A stretch of 64,000 bases of DNA from Heligmosomoides polygyrus polygyrus (Eukaryota > Nematoda > Chromadorea > Rhabditida > Heligmosomidae), in the NCBI GenBank assembly GCA_947396885.1, contig OX377205.1, positions 25,221,407 through 25,285,406 of the forward strand. The letters are read 5' to 3'. Below, piece by piece: positions 23,401-35,400 of the stretch. Positions within the stretch are counted from its first letter, which is position 1. Each line of letters begins with the position of its first letter. The notes under the pieces are model-generated. The model saw nothing but the letters and a program-made list of their open reading frames with translations, ran no database searches and was not told where the DNA came from. The translations under genes and the position numbers were made by a program.

Positions 23401-26400
23401 CTAAAAACAAAAGAAATTGTCTACGAGGCTATTCCCTAGTTAATTCTGACTCGAAGGATAGTTCGATTTCAAATTTACGTTCATTTGTACCGGTTTTTCA
23501 CGAGTCAAATGTACCATAGCCCTGGTCGAGACCCAGATTAGTTCCGGAGCCAGTCCACTCTCCTGCCTCTGTGACCCCTCGCGCCATCTGAGAGCGCCGT
23601 AAATCGCCTAACTACAGTTTTCACACTTCCGGTGCCACGGCGCCATATTGATCCTTCCAAACGAGGTGGAGTAGAATAGTACACCAAAAAAGGTTTGGAC
23701 AACTACGACCTCTCCCTTATACTTATACGCTTGTGTTTTTCATTTCGCATTTACGCTTTAACAATGTTTAGATGCGTGGCGCATCCCAGAAAGACTGCTC
23801 GAACTCGCTTCACTTTCACAACGCTCAGTCTACAAGCTGTCCCTCCCCCTCGATTGAAAGGTTCGATTCTGTATGCATTGTTTACGGCGCACTCCAAAGG
23901 CCAGCTGGACAGCCTTAAAGCAACTCCTGAGTAAGGCGGTAGGAAACTTCTGGTAGAACTCCCCAAACGCTCAGTCCACAAGCTGTCCCTCCCCCCTCGA
24001 TTGAAAGGTTCGATTCTGTATGCATTGTTCACGGCGCACTCCAAAGACCAGCTGGACAGCCTTAAAGCAACTCCTGAGTAAGGCGGTAGGAAACTTCTGA
24101 CAAAACTCCCCAAACGCTCAGTCTACAAGCTGTCCCTCCCTCTCGATTGAAAGGTTCGATTCTGTATGCATTGTTTACGGCGCACTCCAAAGACCAGCTG
24201 GACAGCCTTAAAGCAACTCCTGAGTAAGGCGGTAGGAAACTTCTGTCAAAACTCCCCAAACGCTCAGTCTACAAGCTGTCCCTCCCCCTCGATTGAAAGG
24301 TTCGATTCTGTATGCATTGTTTACGGCGCACTCCAAAGGCCAGCTGGACAGCCTTAAAGCAACTCCTGAGTAAGGCGGTAAGAAACTTCTGGTAGAACTC
24401 CTCAAACGCTCAGTCTACAAGCTGTCCCTCCCCCTCGATTGAAAGGTTCGATTCTGTATGCATTGTTTACGACGCACTCCAAAGGCCAGCTGGACAGCCT
24501 TAAAGCAACTCCTGAGTAAGGCGGTAGGAAACTTCTGTCAAAACTCCCCAAACGCTCAGTCTACAAGCTGTCCCTCTCCCTCGATTGAGAGGTTCGATTC
24601 TGTATGCATTGTTTACGGCGCACTCCAAAGGCCAGCTGGACAGCCTTAAAGCAACTCCTGAGTAAGGCGGTAGGAAACTTCTGTCAAAACTCCCCAAACG
24701 CTCAGTCTACAAGCTGTCCCTCCCCCTCGATTGAAAGGTTCGATTCTGTATGCATTGTTTACGGAGCACTCCAAAGGCCAGCTGGACAGCCTTAAAGCAA
24801 CTCCTGAGTAAGGCGGTAGGAAACTTCTGGTAGAACTCCTCAAACGCTCAGTCTACAAGCTGTCCCTCCCCCTCGATTGAAAGGTTCGATTCTGTATGCA
24901 TTGTTTACGACGCACTCCAAAGGCCAGCTGGACAGCCTTAAAGCAACTCCTGAGTAAGGCGGTAGGAAACTTCTGTCAAAACTCCCCAAACGCTCAGTCT
25001 ACAAGCTGTCCCTCCCCCTCGATTGAAAGGTTCGATTCTGTATGCATTGTTTACGGCGCACTCCAAAGGCCAGCTGGACAGCCTGAAAGCAACTCCTGAG
25101 TAAGGCGGTAGGAAACTTCTGTCAAAACTCCCCAAACGCTCAGTCTACAAGCTGTCCCTCCCCCTCGATTGAAAGGTTCGATTCTGTATGCATTGTTTAC
25201 GGAGCACTCCAAAGGCCAGCTGGACAGCCTTAAAGCAACTCCTGAGTAAGGCGGTAGGAAACTTCTGGTAGAACTCCCCAAACGCTCAGTCCACAAGCTG
25301 TCCCTCCCCCTCGATTGAAAGTTCGATTCTGTATGCATTGTTTACGGCGCACTCCAAAGGCCAGCTGGACAGCCTTAAAGCAACTCCTGAGTAAGGCGGT
25401 AGGAAACTTCTGACAAATCTCCCCAAACGCTCAGTCTACAAGCTGTCCCTCCCCCTCGATTGAAAGGTTCGATTCTGTATGCATTGTTTACGGCGCACTC
25501 CAAAGGCCAGCTGGACAGCCTCAAAGCAACTCCTGAGTAAGGCGGTAGGAAACTTCTGGTAGAACTCCCCAAACGCTCAGTCCACAAGCTGTCCCTCCCC
25601 CTCGATTGAAAGGTTCGATTCTGTATGCATTGTTTACGGCGCACTCCAAAGGCCAGCTGGACAGCTTTGGAGCAATTCCTGACTAGGGTGGCTGCATATT
25701 TCTGATAAAACTCCCTAACCGCTCAGTCTACAAGCTGTCCTTCTCCCTCGATTGAAGGATTCGATTCTATATGCATTGTTCACGGCGCACTCCAAAGACC
25801 AGATGGACGGCCTTAAAGCAACTCCTGAGTAAGGCGGTAGGAAACTTCTGACAAAACTCCCCAAACGCTCAGTCTACAAGCTGTCCCTCCCCCTCGATTG
25901 AAAGGTTCGATTCTATATGCATTGTTCACGGCGCACTCCAAAGGCTTTTCAAAGATTTCAAAAACTCTCCGAGTTTATATGCCGGCAACTGCGTTTCCTG
26001 AATTTGTCGGTCATATGCGAAGAATTGACTTATCACGAAATAATTGTTGAGAACTAGGGGCAACGTCACAAAATGAAATTGCTTTCCATAAAGCTTCTAA
26101 CATTGATTAGTATTCGTTAAAAGGCCGAGCTTCTCTGCAGCTAGCTTCGATGTGATGAAGGGTCCGATTTTTGATAGATTTTTTTGTGTAAAATAAACGA
26201 AAAAAAAACGAATCCCTAGGTCCACATAAATTGTGTTATTTTTGGAAGTTTTGGCAGCTGCTTTTCATGAAGGAAATTTTCCTTTCCTTAATTTTGTAAC
26301 GCGCTATTAGTATAAATTTTGAACCCTGGTTATTATACAGTAAAAAATCAATTCTTTCGGCAGCAATCTTCGATATGATTAGAGAGCCTATTTTTGCGCG

Positions 26401-29400
26401 TGATAGCGCAGTCGAAAAAGTACCGGTTGTCGTGCGCACACGATTCCGGTTTCCTGGTTCGGATTTCCCGCTACGCCAACCAAACCTTCCATCCTCCTGG
26501 ATTGGCGAATTGGGACCAAACTCGTCTGGGAAGGATAAAACCTTGATCATTCGCTGGCATTGTATAAGTCAAGAACGCATTTAAATTGCCTCCACGACAT
26601 CCCGTAGAAGTACAATGCTTGGCGCATTCCAAGAGGGATTTGTTAACGCTGTCCTTTATCGCTATCCTTAATCTTTATTTTTGCTCAGTTTTTTTGCGGC
26701 AATGGAAGCAAAACCGAAGCTCCTCATATAGAAGATCGTTTGGGATAAACACGATTTTTTTTATATTGTATGTTATCCAGGGTTGTAATTCTGTGTGCCG
26801 AAATTTAACCTTATATGTATAGTTCGCCTGTTTCAGGCAGAAAATAACCTCATTTTCATGAAAAACGACGATTTTGAAAACGCTCCTCTAATCATACCAA
26901 AGCTCGCTACAGAGAAGTTTGGTATTTTTATTAAACCTTATACTAGTCAGGGCTAGATTTTTTAGGACACAGTTTCACTTTCTGTGTTGTCTGCTTCAAA
27001 TGGGAACAATTGTTTCCGCTGTAGGTCAAGCTTTCGGTTGCGACTCTGTGGTCGATTCGAAGAGCGCTTCAAAAAAGCCCTGTACGCACCTAAACCAGCA
27101 TCATCAATTAGCACTCGAAATTTTATAGAGTACGTTCTGAGATCCAGACGTTGCTTCTTCGGTTAGAAAGCGTCGAGATATTCTCGAAAAACCGTCAAAA
27201 ATTGAACTGAGTGTTTCGAAAACTGCTTTCAGTGTGTGGCGGATTGTTGTTTTTAGCTGCAACAATCAGTATGCAAAACATCATGTTATTTAATTTCATG
27301 ATTTCGTGCTCATAGCAGCCTCCAGTGAACGAAGCTGCTCGCGAATCTTCACGATGACGAAGCCACACTTGGAAAGAAGCCTATTAAGGAATAGAATCAT
27401 CACCTGTATGTAAAGAGCTGAAAAAACGAGACAATGCTCTGCCAAAACCAAGAGCGGACTCAATCCTCACCTTTAATTTTTTGATTTATTTTTCTAAACT
27501 CAAAATTGACTCCAGTTTTGGCCGAAACGAGCGGAAGTGTGTAGTCATTCTGAAACTTCGGACATTTTTACATTTGTTCGCCTTTTACTAGAATCTCATT
27601 ATGGTCCAGCTGTGTGGAGCTGTGAACCATTTGGTCTGCTCACCCTTGATTTGCATGGTTTGTCCAGCTAGCTTTTGGAGTGCGCTGTGAGCAATGCATA
27701 CAGAATGGAACCTTTCAATCGAGGGGGAGGGACAGCTTGTAGACTGAGCGTTTGGGGAGTTTTGTCAGAAATTTGCAGCCGCCCTAGTCAGGAGTTGCTC
27801 TAGGGCTGTCCAGCTGGCCTTTGGAGTGCGCCGTAAACAATGCATACAGAATCGAACCTTTCAATCGAGGGGGAGGGACAGCTTGTATACTGAGCGTTGT
27901 GAAAGTGAAGCGAGTTCGAGCAGTCTTTCTGGGATGCGCCACGCATCTAAACATTGTTAAAGCGTAAATGCGAAATGAAAAACACAAGCGTATAAGTATA
28001 AGGGAGAGGTCGTAGTTGTCCAAACCTTTTTTGGTGTACTATTCTACTCCACCTCGTTTGGAAGGATCAATATGGCGCCGTGGCACCGGAAGTGTGAAAA
28101 CTGTAGTTAGGCGATTTACGGCGCTCTCAGATGGCGCGAGGGGTCACAGAGGCATGAGAGTGGACTGGCTCCGGAACTAATCTGGGTCCCGACCAGGGCT
28201 ATGGTACATTTGACTCGTGAAAAACCGGTACAAATGAACGTAAATTTGAAATCGAACTATCCCTCGAGTCAGAATTAACTAGGGAATGGCCTCGTAGACA
28301 ATTTCTTTTGTTTTTAGACATCTTTTAAAGTGACACTCAGTTAGCATTTGAGGTGAGTTTGCTCTGTAACTGGGTGACCAAAATGTCCTCCGGGCCAGTC
28401 GAAATCCCACCTGTAGAAGACTATAAGGTGTTTTCATAGGCCTCCAGATATCTACGTTCCTGTCTTCAAGGAAACCATTTTGTGCCCACTTTAATGACAC
28501 GAAAAGTGTACGGCTAACTACGAAGAAGTGTCATATGGGCAACTTTGGCAGCGTACAATCGCTAACGATTTCAACTTTGAAGGTTCCAACTTCGCAGCTT
28601 GATTTTCACTCTCGCCTCCAACGTGACAAACGAGTATAAGCACATACAATCTTGATATAACGAAATTAGAGTCCTCCAAAGCGGAGACATTTTCTGAAAA
28701 TAACAACACTTAAATTGTCGGATCCTTTAAGGAAGTAGATCAATGTGATCGTGAAATACTAGGGAATCCAGAGAACTATGTGTGACTATGTATATAATGC
28801 AGAAACTAGGCTTTAAAGGGCCGAATTTCTTCCTTCATTAGCCACTTGGGAGCTGTGGGTGTAATTATCTCCCGCGAGCACAGGGGTCAGCCGCGCCGGG
28901 CAGAAATTAGGTCACTGAACTACATTTCAGACGCTCGCTATGCGATTTTCAGCTCATCGGGAAGAGAGCTCGGTGCTGATCACGAATATGTCATTCAATT
29001 TGCAATGCGCTCAATTTGAAGAGCGCTACAGAAAAGCGGCGGAAAAGGCGTTTTTTTTTCGCTTTTTCCGCCCATAGACCAGAAGATAGGGCCGGTATTG
29101 TAGACGGCGGAGAGGACGTCCTGAATCCCAACGTAATCGTAAAAAAGGGGTTATCCCGGCAGAGACCTCTGGGGTATATGATAAGTAGATGCTATTATAT
29201 ACTTGCATATACCACATGTACCATTTTAACGTGAAATTGGACACTTTTCAACTCTTCTAAACAAGCCTAACACTTTCGAAATCAAACTGAACATCTTTCA
29301 AATCAAAACATCCTCCTTCCATATAAAGCTAGATTTTCCAAAAAGATAGAATAATTTTTGGTTCAAGGAGAATTTTAGGATAACCTTTTTTGACGTTTCA

Positions 29401-32400
29401 ATTCACCTACGCAATAAGTGAACGCATTGCTTGGAATTCTACAAATTTCTCATTTTTGAAGAAGAATAACGGTTCAAAGCTGGTTTTAAAGAGCAGGAAA
29501 GCGGCCATTTTGAGTGTCAGAAGAAGAGATTCCGCCATACCCTCATCCAAGACGTTGCGAGTTCATTCGAATAAGAGCAAAATTTTTGCTTGCATGGAGT
29601 CACACCTGTGAACGATGCAACGAATACAATTATAAAGAATACGTATATCCTCAATTAATTTAATGAACTGCGAATATTGAGGGCCTAACTAAGAACTGCA
29701 AGTGGACAACAAATCAATCTGTATTTCCAACAGTTCAACGCAATACCACGTCAAAGCTCAGCTAGCGATCTGCGGCTGGACAATACTGTTCACCCAGATC
29801 ATGCACACTCCAACGCCCACATTGCCTTAGTCTTCAATTCCATTTAAATGGCTCACACTTCAAGCTTCCGTTGACCTCGACTTCTAGTTTCAAGTGATCA
29901 CAACTCCGCGCTTTTTGAACCATTTTATTTAAAGTTACAGGTACTAGTAGGTTTCGCGTCGTCGACCCCTGGTCTCGTTGGATACGCAAAATGCGACACT
30001 AGATATGAGCGGTATTGTATCTTTAAGTCTTTGGGGGTTTCTCTTCCTGAATCCTGTTTTATACAACCAAAGGTCAATAGGAGCAGGTTGGTGATCCACA
30101 GCCGGATTGATCTTCTGTTTTGTTCTCAAATACTCAACTACTAGCACGCAACCTTCCATGCAAAATAAAGAAATATATGGCAACCTGAAGCCTCGAGCTT
30201 ACGATTTAGAGCGGTCCAATACTTTTTGAATGGCTATCCAACTGCATACCTTCCACAAATAGTATGAACTGGTCTGACAAGCCATGGTTTACCCTACACT
30301 ACTTTCGTAATCCGCGAATCTCCTTCTGAAAATCCTTTAACTTGATCTTGAAAGCCAAGTTTACTCGTTTGCCTTATAGGCTCTTATTATTCAAGTCGGG
30401 AGGCTTGTCATGTAACTACAGTAGAACTAACGAGCATAAAGTCTGGCGAAACTTCTGGGAAGCTCTTTCACCGGTTGTGAGTTTTTTAAAGAAATCTTTC
30501 GTCAATACACAGCCTTGTGCTCACATAGAGCATCTATGTACAGTGAAACGACCTGCAGAAAAGTCTGGTGAGACTGCTCCTTCATTTAAGCAAGAATCAG
30601 GTTCTACATATAATCCGCCTAGATTAAAACTTACTTGTTGTCGAAAACGCAAACCACTGCTTGTGCTGCGGGATATATTCCCGCAGCTGCGCAATCTTTA
30701 TTTGCACATCCAAACTTTGTAGATTTGTAGTAGATCATCTGAAAACAATTAGTTCAGAATTCTAAATTCTGGCTAGCGTTACGCTTTGCTTAGTTTGCCA
30801 TTCGCGCATTCTCTACTATATAAGTTCTCAGCAAAAAGCCTTAGATTCGCCTACCTTGAGAGTCCTGGAAGTAATTTGGACAGACAGGTCAATTTATATC
30901 AGTAGATCTTATCAGTGCATCAAATTATGTTTTTATAGACTACCTCATCACTCAATTATTCGTCACGTTTTCCTGAAAGGCAACAATGGCAAAATTCTAC
31001 GAGATGTCGTTAAAGCAACTTGAATACATACTCGGCCTACACAATGACTTTCAGTGGCCAGCCAATGTACAAGTCAGTGCATCCTTTTTCCTAGACAAGT
31101 ATGGTACCACTTCACTTAGCCCGGAAGGGTGGAAGGCTTGGTTGGCTTGGGCGGGAAACTCGAACCGAGAACCTCTGTTCGGAGTGCAGAGTTAGATACT
31201 TAGTGATCATCTCGTCATCGTCCTTTCCTTCCTTTGTGAGACCCTAAAGTCTATCAGACCCCTTATTTTCATTTTCCTATCTCCATCTCAGTGTGTTACA
31301 CCATCAATAACCTTTAGATTTCGTACGTAATTCTGTTCTAGTACGTGGCTTCGATTTACTTGTGAGATTTCTTTACCAAAATTCAACCCAAAAGTTCCAC
31401 ATCATAAAAATTTTCTGTCGGCAAAACTTTCTTTGAGCTTAGTCATAAAGCAAAATAGGAGCCCCAGAATAGTCCATTAGTGAGTGTCGTTGAATTATAG
31501 AATAATCATTATCTGTGCTGTAAGATCTTGCAAAGCTATGTGGATCCGAGATTGGCATGGAGGTCCTGCGGCTCAGCGTGACCGCCTTTTCAGAGCCTCA
31601 TGGGTACATCCGAAAGGCTTTGAAGAAGATGGCTACACCGAAACGTATAACGTCCTCATGCCAGTAGCATTATGAGGTCTTGCCCTACACAAAAAAGCTA
31701 CGGAGTTCCCAAATGATTAGATCTGATGGCTTTTTGCTGCAGAACCTCCTTTGAACACTAACTAATACGACCATGAACATATATCTTGAAGTTTTTCTAC
31801 AGGAGCGACAGCTCTGGCTAGAAATGCGAATCGAACACAACCAGCGATTTTAAAAATTACAAAGCGCAGTTCTCTTTTAGGGCAATTTAATGTTTTTCCA
31901 CCATGATTTTTTTCCATACTGGTCCAGTTTTTAACAGGCCACGATGTGTCTGGTATAGAACGAACTATTCCTATTGCTCCGAGAAAAGTGCCTTTGTGAT
32001 CGCACACTGAAATTGAAAAAAGGCTCATTATTTTTGCCGAAACGATTAAGAATAACTCATGATTTTCAACCTTTATGAACACCAATTACGTTGTGTGCTA
32101 ACGGTGCTTATGCCCATGAAGGCTAACTGCTACATGGTGGTCTAGCGTGTTCTTTATACTTTCTGCGCACATGCTTCGCCAACGTCTCCATCTGGACCCG
32201 CCTATTCCTCAAGATTTTCACTATTCTGGAAAAATTCAAAGCTGCATTGCAGACAACAAAACGTTACGTGCATACTTTTGAAAAGTGAAAAAGTATTCTG
32301 ATGCGTTTTCTGATTTTGGTTTCTTGACTAACTTTCTTTCTTGACTAACTCGTAAGATCGCTCTAAGCCAATGGCTGCGCCTTTGATCCATGTTTGGCAC

Positions 32401-35400
32401 CGGTCCCAAAATTCTGAGGATCTTTGACCAATGGGTGTTCGGAGGTATGGGACCTAAACTACTCCTATTATTCAAATGCCAACCAAGAAATTAAGCTAGC
32501 GGTTTGAGGTGGAATTCGATCCACAAAGCAGTTTTTGAGCGTATCGTTACGTAAGAGGCGTAGAAAACAAATGCGGTACTCCAGGAAGGAGGAGCTGATG
32601 ATTGCGTACATTTGCGAACGATTCCAGATTCTGATTCGAGTAGATGGCGTCTGCGGGAAGTGGGTTAAATGCCGCCTTTGTTCTCCAGTCGTTAATCGCA
32701 GCATCTATCAGCTGATCTGGTTTCAGTGCTGTTTGTATTGTTCTGAAAACGAAAGCTGTGAAAAGTAATCCGTCTACGCTGTCTCAATGGAGCAGCCATT
32801 TGTGTTCCTTTTATTAAGTTAAATTTCTTCTGTGCGCTCCACTTTAATGCGCTGAAGAAGAGGAGTCCCAGAACGACCATCAATTTTACACCTCTCTTGC
32901 CGATATTCGGGAAGACGCTGTCACCGACACCATCGACGAGGAATACGATCGTTCCGTGAAAATTAATAAAGATCAAAATAATAGGAAAAACTTAACACGC
33001 GGTCTTATAGAGGAAATTATCTCCTTTCGAATGGTGTATGGCGTTGAGAAAAAACATAAAAAAACGTCGGCGAGGATCATTTTTCTTTTTCGATTTTCCA
33101 CTTTATGGCCTGAGAAATGATAAAAACCGATACGAGAAAAGGAGATCTTAATTTCTAATACAACAAATCATTTTCTTTAAAACGCTCCATAATATTATGC
33201 AAAAACCTTCAGCGGAATTCAGAATAAAGCGATTAAAAACCGGCGGGGACTTGGTTTCTTGTCTATACATAGAACCCCAAGGCACCCTTATACCCTTGCT
33301 TCAACCATACAGCAGCTCCTACATCCTGGGAAATAAGCTGCTCTAATCGCCCGTCCAGTCAATTTTGGACCACCCACGGCGAAAATATGGGCGATCCGGT
33401 AAAGTTGTATACATGCTTGTGTAGATCTCGAAGAGGCGAATCGAATGATGCCAACCTTTTTTTCAAAAAACCTAAAACTGAAGGAGTTATGATCATGCGA
33501 CGCTTTGCGACGCTATTTTTGCGTATTTTCGCCCACTTTTTACCGTGCGGCGCGAGCGGTATTGTATTCCACCATACTTTACAACGCTGAAGTGTAGTAC
33601 GTTACAGTAATAATATATTCAATATTAGAGCTGCTTCTTTGTTTGCGCAATTAACATTGTATCATTCTCGTTCACCGCAAAATTACGGATTTCGCTGAAG
33701 TGCATGTATGTAGTTCGAAGGGAAACATGCTTACTGATACATATTAAATGACGATCCTGCGATGAGTGGTAGGCCCGCGTCCCGACATATTGAAACAAGC
33801 ACTCTCGCAGCCTCCTCCAACAGCGGGTCCCATTCCTAAAGGAAATTCTTTTTAGATGCCATACCTTAAGTGTGTTCTCAAGAATGATCCTTTCGTGCAG
33901 TTTATTTTACAGTGTTTTTCAGCTATAGTATACAGTGTTTTACAGTTGTACAGTGAGTACAGTGCAGTGTTACATTGCCGTGGTAGTCATTATTATCTTC
34001 CCTCAACTATGGCAGAAGGCCCATCACATTATCAGAAAGTTATACCCGAAATAAATGAATCTGAAATAAAAATAAATATTATTGCATGAAGGGCAACGAT
34101 ATGAAAATGCGGTATATCCTGCGCCTTAAATTTTGTATCAACAAATGAGAGGGAAGCAACTTTCCATGAAATCTGTGGATTTCTTGTGAGAGCTCAAATC
34201 AAATACCTATCATTCACCGAGTTACATGAGGATGGCCTGTATGTAGCAGCTAGCTGGACAACAAACATTTCTGAGTTCTACTGCTGGTTGGAAAAGAGCA
34301 TTAGAGAGCACTGACCATTAAAGGTAATGATGATTACGGCTAAGTAGTTCCCTCTGCCGCCGTGCTCCGTTTCAAGACCAGAAGTAGGTGGCCGCACTTT
34401 CTGCTTTCGGAAATGTTCATACTTCCGCTCCTGCACTTTGTTTATACATATAAGCTACCATGATTTGACACTAGAGTTGTACTTTTCAGAGGTAGCCGGG
34501 ATAATAATAGAACCACTACTTCTAGCATTGCTACAGTAGCATTCGTTGGCGGCTACCAACACAGGAGTTTCTCAGTTCTTGGAAGTTGGTGAAGTGTTGT
34601 CGTTAAGCTATTCATGAAGAATCCGAACATTTTTGCGGGCCGCTCAAAAATGATTGCGAAAAACCCACCAATGCGAACATTTGTTGGGATCCCACGGAAA
34701 CTCCATATCCTGGAGTGTTCTTTGCAACGTTTGACCTGATTTGATTAAGCCTGTCTAGGTAGTATGCACCTGAAAATCGTTACGATTTTTGGGAATCCTT
34801 CACGTAACTCACACTTCAAAACAATTTATTGGTCGAATTTCCTTTTTGCCGTGACCCCTATCGTGTAAGCTGCGTCAGGAATATGTTTACTAATTTTACG
34901 CTTTATCCTCTTGTTTCTGCGTTCGTGACACCTGGATATGTTGTTGGAATAAATTTATTTCTTCTGAGCCAGGCAGGCTCGGCTTTAGCTCGAAGCAATG
35001 TACGGCCCTCTGTCAGTGATAAAGGGGTGAATTCCTAATTTGTCCAACACTCCTTGACCGGCAAATATCTGAACGCCACCTTGGTGACCAATCGGTCTAT
35101 AGCCCACAAAAACTTGGCGTAGGCTTGCACTTGCATAGTATGTCTCAGTTGCTCAATATTCTTCGCATAGCTGCGCTTTCTCTCAGCGCTGGTAGAACAA
35201 CAGTGAACATAGGGTACATTAAGTGGTACTCCTAAGCGCTGGGAACCCATTGCAACTGGGGTATTGGAGTACCATTTGCCCTTGGCGAAATGAGTTCCAA
35301 CTCCAAAGTTTCGAAGTACTTTTTCAGGCATTTGAACAAGACGATTTTGTATCAAACGTTGGGCCGTAACAAAGTTGTTCAATCATAACAAACCTTCGTT

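Larger units (their letters stand above)
22618..29103. mobile_element. 6.5-kb element with 1.3-kb terminal inverted repeats
   Basis: The left arm (22618 to about 23935) and the right arm (about 27784 to 29103) are complementary over their whole length with few differences, for example caataccggcc..tatc at the left end against gatagggccggtattg at the right. The middle holds a SINE and no recognisable transposase. The left arm runs into a long array of 146-bp repeats, while the right arm has about two units. Long arms plus internal tandem repeats resemble Foldback-type elements. It fills over half of intron 11 of the CAP gene. Confidence 0.82.

Noticed and set aside
24166..25338. Many overlapping frames of 63-95 codons on both strands
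   Set aside because: They are the same repeat unit translated again and again and have no protein features.
23820..25950. Regularly spaced repeats as a possible CRISPR array
   Set aside because: The whole 146-bp unit is conserved with no unique spacers, and the genome is eukaryotic.
31762..32085. 107-codon minus-strand frame with a TTTCAG acceptor
   Set aside because: It has no CAP motif, breaks phase with exons 10 and 11, and is intronic by the assembled model.
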